A stretch of DNA of 64,000 nucleotides, from NCBI RefSeq assembly GCF_032854445.1, contig NC_088303.1:22453501-22517500 (forward strand), written 5' to 3'. Positions 56,901 through 64,000 of this stretch are shown in pieces (within the stretch, counting starts at the first letter, position 1; every line of letters begins with the position of its first letter). The notes below the pieces were generated by a model that was not told the DNA's origin, made no database searches, and saw only the letters and a list, made by a program, of their open reading frames with translations. The stretch comes from Liolophura sinensis (taxonomy: Eukaryota > Mollusca > Polyplacophora > Chitonida > Chitonidae). The translations under genes and the position numbers were made by a program.

Positions 56901-57725
56901 CAGACAAGGGAGCTCCTTGTACGATTAGGCAAGTTAATGATTCTGATGTATGAAGCAGACAAGGGAGCTCCTTGTGCGATTAGGTAAGTTAATGATTCTG
57001 ATGTATGAAGCAGACACGGGAGCTCCTTGTACGTTTAGGTAAGTTAATGATTCTGATGTATGAAGCAGACGAGGGAGCTCCTTGTACGTTTAGGTAAGTT
57101 AATGATTCTGATGTATGAAGCAGACAACTTAGCTCCTTGTACGTTTAGGTAAGTTAATGATTCTGATGTATGAAGCAGACAAGGGAGCTCCTTGTACGTT
57201 TAGGTAAGTTAATGATTCTGATGTATGAAGCAGACGAGGGAGCTCCTTGTACGATTAGGTAAGTTAATGATTCTGATGTATGAAGCAGACAAGGGAGCTC
57301 CTTGTACGATAAGGCAAGTTAATGATTCTGATGTATGAAGCAGACAAGGGAGCTCCTTGTACGATTAGGTAAGTTAATGATTCTGATGTATGAAGCAGAC
57401 AAGCGAGCTCCTTGTACGATTAGGTAAGTTAATGATTCTGATGTATGAAGCAGACAAGGGAGCTCCTTGTACGATTAGGTAAGTTAATGATTCTGATGTA
57501 TGAAGTAGACGAGGGAGCTTCCTGTACGATTAGGTAAGTTAATGATTCTTATGTATGAAGCAGACAAAGGAGCTCCTTGTACGATTAGGCAAGTTAATGA
57601 TTCTGATGTATGAAGCAGACAAGGGAGCTCCTTGTACGATTAGGTAAGTTAATGATTCTTATGTATGAAGCAGACAAGGGAGCTTCCTGTATGGTTAGGT
57701 AAGTTAATGATTCTGATGTATGAAA
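53985..57725. repeat. 55 bp minisatellite carrying a consensus 5' splice site per unit
   Basis: About 65 units of GATTCTGATGTATGAAGCAG, ACAAGGGAGCTCCTTGTACG and ATTAGGTAAGTTAAT. The left 1 kb is decayed, with GATTAAGCTGGTTAATGG in place of GATTAGGTAAGTTAATG. From about 54950 units are near-identical. A 13-unit block of 715 bp repeats (landmarks ACGATTAGCT at 54886, 55601 and 56316). A non-repeat gap lies at about 54440-54620. Confidence 0.97.
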
Positions 57726-58000
57726 TGCATGTACACGATGGAAATCCTTGCACATTCAGGCAAGCACGAACGCAACCTTTGTGAGCCCTTTGTCACAAAC
57801 GAACAGCGGCTTTCACAGCCACTAAGTTTTAAGTGCCACTGAGAATGGTGAGAATGTTTTGTTATACAGTTCTCCTCTTTTCCGGGAAGCTGAAAATCGG
57901 TGTCTAAGATGACAGAACATCAATATTTGATAATAGCTTTGTCAAATAATGGGCTCTCGAAGTTGCAAATGGTTCTTGCCATCAATTCAAAGTGGGAAGT

Positions 58001-58275
58001 GGGCCTCCGTGGCTCAGTTGGTTAGCGCGCTAGCACAGCGTGAAGACCCACGAGTTTCTCACCAATGCGGTCGCTATGAGTTTAAGTCCAGCTCATGCTG
58101 GCTTCCTCTTCGGCCGTGAGTGGGAAGGTCGTCCAGCAACCTGCGGATGGTCGTGGGTTTCCCCCGGGCACTGCCCGGTTTCCTGTCACCATGATGCTGG
58201 CCGCCGTCGTATAAGTGAAATATCCTTGAGTACGTCGTAAAACACCAATCAAATAAATAATAAAATAAATAAATA
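58001..58275 (+). mobile_element. Full-length tRNA-headed SINE, family A
   Basis: GGGCCTCCGTGGCTCAGTTG, GTTAGCGCGCTAGCACAGCG, GAGTTTAAGTCCAGCTCATG, CCTGCGGATGGTCGTGGGTT and TACGTCGTAAAACACCAATC plus an (AAAT)n tail. Flanked by AAAGTGGGA and AAAGTGGAA, an imperfect target-site duplication. Confidence 0.93.
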
Positions 58276-58299
58276 AAAGTGGAAAAGATCTGAGGGCGT

Positions 58300-59525
58300 G
58301 AGGACCAATCCAAAGTACTAAATCTCTTACAGTTAGCGACAGCTGCAAAGGCATTTACCTAAGAACACACAGAGATAAATGTCTATGTAGACAAATGCAG
58401 ACTTCCTCTATAGGTGCTCTCACAGACTTTTCCCTTGGGACCAGGAAGAGGAAGACACAAAACTATCTCCTAGCATCTAAAGGATTGTCCCTGACAACAG
58501 TTAAAATCAAATACAAATGAATAAGATACAAACAGATCAAGAAACGCAAATAAACTATATCTCAACAACAACTACTGCGTTGTAAAGCAAGGAAATACTC
58601 TGAGATTTATCGACCTGATTTATGACTGTAATTAATAAAAGAAACATTACCACATTCACAACTGACTGTCGATGAAGGAAAACTCTACTTTTTCATTACT
58701 GATGAATGTTATCTCTGTCTTTTGAACTGCCTGTTGGTTGAAAAGCGCACAGCAGTTGCGTAACATTTGCACACAAACATCCAAACTATAACAGAAATTG
58801 GAAGAATTTCGCCCTACACATAAGATTACATTGACATTTAAAATGAAAACAGTTTCCAAATCAAGTGAGGAGCGTCATGTGTCTAGGCCTCTGGATATTG
58901 TGACTTATTTGCATCTACAGCTAGCGGCAGACTGCACTGGAAGGTAATTGCTATATAATCATGAATAGAAACACAAGAGGACATTTTTCTCTCCTGTAAC
59001 TGTTGAATGGAATTGATTTTTACGCCTTTTATGATTTTTACCCGCACAAAGGCATGTACTTATGTCATGGATTTATCAATTGCTCATTGTCCGGTCTACT
59101 ATTGATTTTCAGGCTTTTCGACGAAAAAAAGATATTTCCTTTCACAGGCTACACTCACAAACCGTATGCATATGTACATGACCTTTTATCCGTTCACAAT
59201 TTCTGCTCATGGAAGAATATAGTTTTTGTGTGAGATGAATTGCCTTTTTTTATGGGCCCTGGGAAGCTTATCGGACTTGAAAGCAGCTCAGAAATGAAAG
59301 ATTGGATGCTGTTGATTTACTAGCATCCTCATTAGAAATAAAACATAATTAAGATTCCCTAAGCGACCATGTTTTTTAATTCTAATTACCGGTATGTTTT
59401 ATTTAATTTTTTTTTCGATATGATAAATAAAGTAGCGGTATGCTTGTAACTTTTAATCAGTAGCCACTCAAAATTTATGTCCGAACATTATATTATACTG
59501 TACCATCTCAAATGGACAAAAAATT
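58300..59525. other. Intergenic, no gene recognised
   Basis: AT-rich, without repeats or family-like exons. Confidence 0.5.
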
Positions 59526-59529
59526 AAAT

Positions 59530-59690
59530 TCACTTATTTATTTGGTTTTCGCTTAACGCCATACTCAAGAATATTTCTCTTATACGATGGCAATCAGTTT
59601 TATGGCTGGAAGAAACGCGAAAGCGAGGGATACACCACCAACGTTTGGCAAGTTGCTAGTGAACATTTCCACAGGAAACGTATATGTTAT
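59530..59690 (-). mobile_element. SINE family B with family A-type tail
   Basis: The tail TTATTTATTTGGTTTTCGCT, ACGCCATACTCAAGAATATT and TTATACGATGGC matches family A, while the body GAAACGCGAAAGCGAGGGAT and CAACGTTTGGCAAGTTGCTA matches family B. It links the two families. Confidence 0.65.
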
Positions 59691-59699
59691 ATGTTGGTC

Positions 59700-60460
59700 G
59701 TCTTCAACGACCGTTAGACTGGCCAAACGGTCACACAAGTACCGCTGAATGCTTATTCTCACCAAAGCCCGGTAAGTAGAGCGATAGGTGAATCTACAAT
59801 TCCTTGCTCAGAGCCCGGTTTGATCCCACACCTCCTGTGCGCTATAGGGATTGAAAGGCAAGAGCATGTAATCACTAGACCAAAGACCGCTTCCGAATTA
59901 TAAAAAAGGCAATATAGAACATTTAGTGTTAACGATAGCAATTGCTGATGGCAGGAGCGCTGACGGTAAAATCATTGAATTGGTGTAACTGTAATATACG
60001 AAGTATCAAAAAAACTCTTTTAAATTGTAATCGTAAAGCTCACCATGCACGACTCAAAACTTTAGCAGTTGGTTCCCGTCGTTGATGGCCATACGACTTT
60101 AGATTGAACCGACATACACATAACGGCTGGAGTACAACTGTATTTGAGTCCCGTCGTCATTTTGCATAAACGGGCGCTTAGGACCCGAAACGACAGTCGG
60201 CGTGTATTGAGTGTATGTCCATCTTTACATGTATCATTCACCAAATGCTAAATTTGACCATATTTATGGCAAAGTCTGGTCATAGATATTTCAGCTGTTC
60301 CTGGTGGAATCAAATAAGGCAGTGATTTAAACATTTCGTTCCTTACTTGATCAAACTATTGTAAACTGAGCTACCTATACTTTGGAGAAACTATGACATT
60401 ACCAAGGAACAATGCGCACTTTTTCAGTGCAATGTGAAAAATAAGCAACTTTATTATATT
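59700..60460. other. Intergenic, no gene recognised
   Basis: Nothing beyond low-complexity AT-rich sequence up to the edge of the right duplicon. Confidence 0.5.
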
Positions 60461-60463
60461 CAC

Positions 60464-63400
60464 CTACCTGTGCCAAGATGCTGACGTTGCTTTTCACATG
60501 AGCACAACATGATGCAGGACAATTGGTCTTGAATGAGCGATACCCAAGTGTCTACACAAGCGTCATAGTCCCCTTATTGTCACCAAGGCCTCACAAGCCA
60601 GTGAAGCTACACATTCCCTGTTCAAGCAGGTTTTGAACGACACGTTGTGTGTCCCCTTTCCAACAAATCATGGTAATGGAGAAACAAGCAGTTTTAAGCA
60701 CTGGACCACGGCCTCTATCAGAGAACTGCCTTTATGCGTCTAACTGGTGTTACAAGAACGTTTTTATACGTCTCTAAATAGTTGCTTACGGAAAGCCTTC
60801 TCATTTAGCCTTTCTAAAACAGGAGAGGGTAGTGGCCACGTGCATTAGAAAGGATATAAAAATTTAAAGACTCGTCTGCTTCCATTAAAGTGATTAACGG
60901 GGCACTCTTAAATGGTCTTCTATGATGGTGGCGCTTTTCCGCCATTCAAGGTGGTTTACTTCCGTTATTTCGGTTTACTCCGTCCATAAAACTAACTACC
61001 ATGCCATGTGAAAAATTTTTGAGCCTGACTTACAAAATCAAATAAGTAAATCAATAAATACTAAACAAGTTTGCATATCTCGTTGCTGTCTTCAGTCTAA
61101 AGCGTGGTGACCGATTTAAAATTAAAGTAAAGTTTATGCCACAATGTTTGCTTTTTCCTACTCCTTATGCTGCGGAATGAGCGTTTCTTCTAACAGAATC
61201 AGTTGCTGCTATATGTAGAATAATTGGGTGCAATTGAGATGAGTGCATGTGCCCTAGTTTACTAGTCCTTGCGGCACACTTACAAATAAAATGGTGTATT
61301 ATCATGTTGTGTTGCTGGGCGTATTTCAATGTTACCTTAGCTTAGTCCGCCAGGATCGTTTGGATCTATAAAAAGCCGTTTGATCTGTAAACTTATCCGT
61401 TCTTTGATCAAATACCTATGCACTGTAACACAGCTGGGTTGAATGAGATGACCGCGCAGTAGACTGGGGTTAATAATAGAAGCCAACGTGTCCTTTCAAC
61501 ACCACTACTGTATTGCTGTAACCGGAAGGTTGTCCGGGTCCTTCCCAGTTGGGATTGAGAGCAAAAGCCATTTAAGGACGCCACCGTCGATTGCTTTGCT
61601 CGGTTCATCACGTTCTCCAGACCTAAGTTTGTCTCAAAATATTGATGTTCTGTCTCCTTTGGAACCACTTGTTACCTTCTCAGTCAACAGGAATACTGCG
61701 TAACAGATCATTCATTCCATTTTTTTCAAGTTGCAGCTAAACTTCCAGGCTGCGAAAGACACAATTCGTCTCTGCTTGGCGCTCAATGGTTGCTGTCCCC
61801 GCGGCTCTGGGCCTCCACGTTCAGGTATAAAGCTGCAGTAAACCCCTTTATAGCAACTGGGAAACTATCGACTATGGTCTACATGCATCCCAGGTTACGG
61901 AGGCGGGAGAAGAATACAGGCTCGGTCCTTTTTTGTGCCCTGGTGTAATAATATTATATTTCAATTGGTCTACCACTCGGCAGAAGTGTGTCTGATATTA
62001 TTGGAGTGATCTCTGTTACGTCTGTGGTACATGTAGTAATCCCTACCTCATTATCCACACCTGGTAATCCAGATCACTGTGAACGTCGATACCCAGAGCT
62101 GCGCTCATGTCCCTTCTCCAACAACGTAAAGATTGTGCAGCGAAATGGTTGACCATGGTCGTCTTGTCAGCCACCCTTCTCTGTGGATGTTCAACAAGAA
62201 CAGGTAAGTTCTGTAATTCTTACTTTTAATACATGGTCAGGACTTGGACTGGACTCCGGGGTTGCCGACTATTAAGTCCTTTGAAAAAAGTCTTGCTAAA
62301 AGTCGTGTTGATTGCACTTGTCCACCACAGTTAGCGAGGTAACACATCGCCTAGACAAGCTATTTAAAAAGCGAAAAATACCTTCAATAAGCAAAAGGTA
62401 TTCCGAAACTTAAACTGAAGATTTTGTAGTTTTGAAATACATTTTCGTGGGTAATATCAAACATTAACATCTACAATTGATCCAGACAAGAAATGAGTGT
62501 AAAGTAGATCTATGTTGTATTTTCTTGGCATAAAAACTTCTATTTATGAAATTATTTCAAATGAAGCGAAAAAGCGTGAATCTGAAAATTGTTCCAACAG
62601 CTGTAACAACTGATTATCCTCCGGTAAATAGATGGATGGGGGAATTAACCATAAAACAAAAACTTATATTTTGAAGATCTCAATCAATGAATATCCTATT
62701 CGTATACATTTAACATTTTGGAAAACAAAATATTCATTACATCAGCAGCACACAGAATCAGAAATTTGAAATTTGTGAAATGATACACCTTTTTATATCG
62801 GCCAAATTTTGAACCTAATTTGGCCTTCCTGATCAGTGCTTTCTTTTGGCCTGTTCACTGCTCACCGGAACTGGCCTAAAGGGCTGACCCATTCTTGGTT
62901 AGATGTACGAACATTGTTAACATCATGAAACATTTTTTTTTTCAATTTGTTGGGTTCAAATGTACCAAAATGTTTCAGTGTAAGGAGAGTTTTAGTTTTT
63001 TATTGTTTCGTGACAGAATACTGGAGAAATGTGGCGGTGAATAAGCCGTCTAGGATGAGCTCCACACTTACATGGGAAGGCAACCTAATGGAAGCTAAGT
63101 TCGCCAATGATGGAAACCACAGTCCGGACTACACAAAACTGTCCTGTTCGGAGTCAAAAAAACAGTATGCCCCTTGGTGGATGGTGGATTTACAACAACG
63201 GTATCTTATATCGGGAGTACGTCTGACAAGCAGGAATAAAAACGGTATGTAGTGAAACGTTTTGTCTTCTTTGATGTTCTGAGACGTTAAAATACACCAG
63301 GTATTAGGCAGTGAAATCGTGTGCCCACGGGCTATTTCCATTACATAATGTAGTATTTTGTCATGTTCATTGTCAACTGAGGCAGCAAAAACCAGATCAT

Positions 63401-64000
63401 CAAAAATTACTTCCACTGCTGCTATGTGAACGAAAATCTTCTCCATGGCTTGTAGAATATTTCTGCTTACGCATATATTCCAGATGGTAGACGTAAGAAC
63501 AAGTGCATGTTCAGCAAATGCAAAGTTATACCTGGCTTTTTTTTTCAAGAAATTCAATTTAAGCGTTGAATATATCTTTCAGTTATAACATAACCAGGAA
63601 ATGGTTAACCAGACCACCATGACAGGCTAATTTTTGACAGTAAGGATTTTGAATTCCTGGAGTGCTGTAACGATTTTACATTTTCACCAGATGCGTTTAA
63701 GGTTAACAACCAAAACTGCGATTTCAATGAAGGTTTGGCTTGTAACACGGGAGTTTTACGCTTGTACACCTAATAAACAGATCAAAACTGCACTAAGACA
63801 AAGTTTGGGTCAACTGACTCAAACAGCTGAGGTGTACAACTAGGTCAATACAACATCATCTCAGTCAGCCGACCAGATCAGCTTAAATAGTAGCAAATTA
63901 CACGCCTCTAGCACCATGGCTTAAGCACAGTATGCAGTGATGATAAGTGGTGATGGTCATTCCATCGAGGTTTAAACTGTATGTACATACTTTAATATTG
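60464..64000 (+). repeat. Segmental duplication, right copy (continues past window)
   Basis: Collinear with 20322-24204. It starts at about AAGATGCTGACGTTGCTTTT and runs to the window end, which matches position 24204 in the left copy. It lacks the left copy's extra intron 2 blocks but has its own 60-base block at about 63300-63365. Confidence 0.95.
62107..63244 (+). CDS. Second lectin/PAN gene, exons 1-2 (partial, cut by window)
   Basis: Exons 62107-62203 and 63017-63244 match exons 1 and 2 of the gene at 21937 in length, phase and splice sites (donors GTAAGT and GTATGT). The frame is intact through the signal peptide and the first half of the F5/8C domain (N-V-A-V-N-K-P to S-R-N-K-N). By hand count it differs from copy 1 at 17 of 107 residues, mostly in residues 45-51, 61-68 and 80-83, while residues 84-108 are identical. 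Exon 3 should begin about 14 bases past the window end. Likely a functional paralogue with altered binding loops. Confidence 0.88.

Noticed and set aside
54950-57720. C/D-box snoRNA-like repeats (ATGAT and CTGA in each unit)
   Set aside because: The C-box match is imperfect, spacing between boxes is only a few bases and there is no terminal stem.
7925-57725. CRISPR arrays
   Set aside because: All regular arrays are direct head-to-tail repeats with no unique spacers, in a eukaryotic context.

Overview
This is animal nuclear DNA: genes are split by GT-AG introns, coding exons are small, and most of the sequence is non-coding, AT-rich and repeat-laden. Many copies of a tRNA-headed SINE with an (AAAT)n-type tail, plus the gene families present (SLC17- and SLC46-type carriers, a fucolectin-like/PAN secreted protein), suggest a marine lophotrochozoan, most likely a mollusc. 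The species cannot be named from this window. No prokaryotic operon, CRISPR array or rRNA is present.

Layout. (1) 1-13 kb, minus strand: a ten-exon stretch of an SLC17-type major facilitator gene, from ATG at 12994 to the exon ending at 1989. All exon phases agree; the last exon(s) lie off the left edge or were not recognised. Its introns carry SINEs, a 29-31 bp minisatellite, a TATG microsatellite and a striking C14/G14 hairpin. (2) 13-20 kb: SINE fragments, a 58 bp array and a 47 bp array. (3) 20.3-25.4 kb, plus strand: a complete four-exon gene for a 269-residue secreted protein with a fucolectin-like F5/8C domain and a C-terminal PAN/apple domain. (4) 25.8-33.2 kb: three tandem arrays, one split by an L1/Tx1-like LINE with a 10 bp target-site duplication. 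(5) 33.3-36 kb: a CpG-rich cluster of E2F-like motifs and a foldback-type modular repeat. (6) 39.6-45.1 kb, plus strand: exons of an SLC46-type carrier from which the coding for TM2-6 is missing. (7) 45.4-57.7 kb: several arrays, a dead reverse-transcriptase element, and a 3.7 kb 55 bp array in which most units carry a consensus 5' splice site. (8) 60.46-64.0 kb: a direct segmental duplicate of region 3, cut by the window edge about 14 bases before its third exon would begin.

The two secreted-lectin copies have diverged mainly by amino-acid-changing substitutions clustered in three short patches. This is the best candidate here for adaptive change in a recognition protein. The two carriers are unrelated in function to the lectins as far as the sequence shows. 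Exon coordinates were derived by hand from splice signals, phase and family resemblance, without alignment tools.
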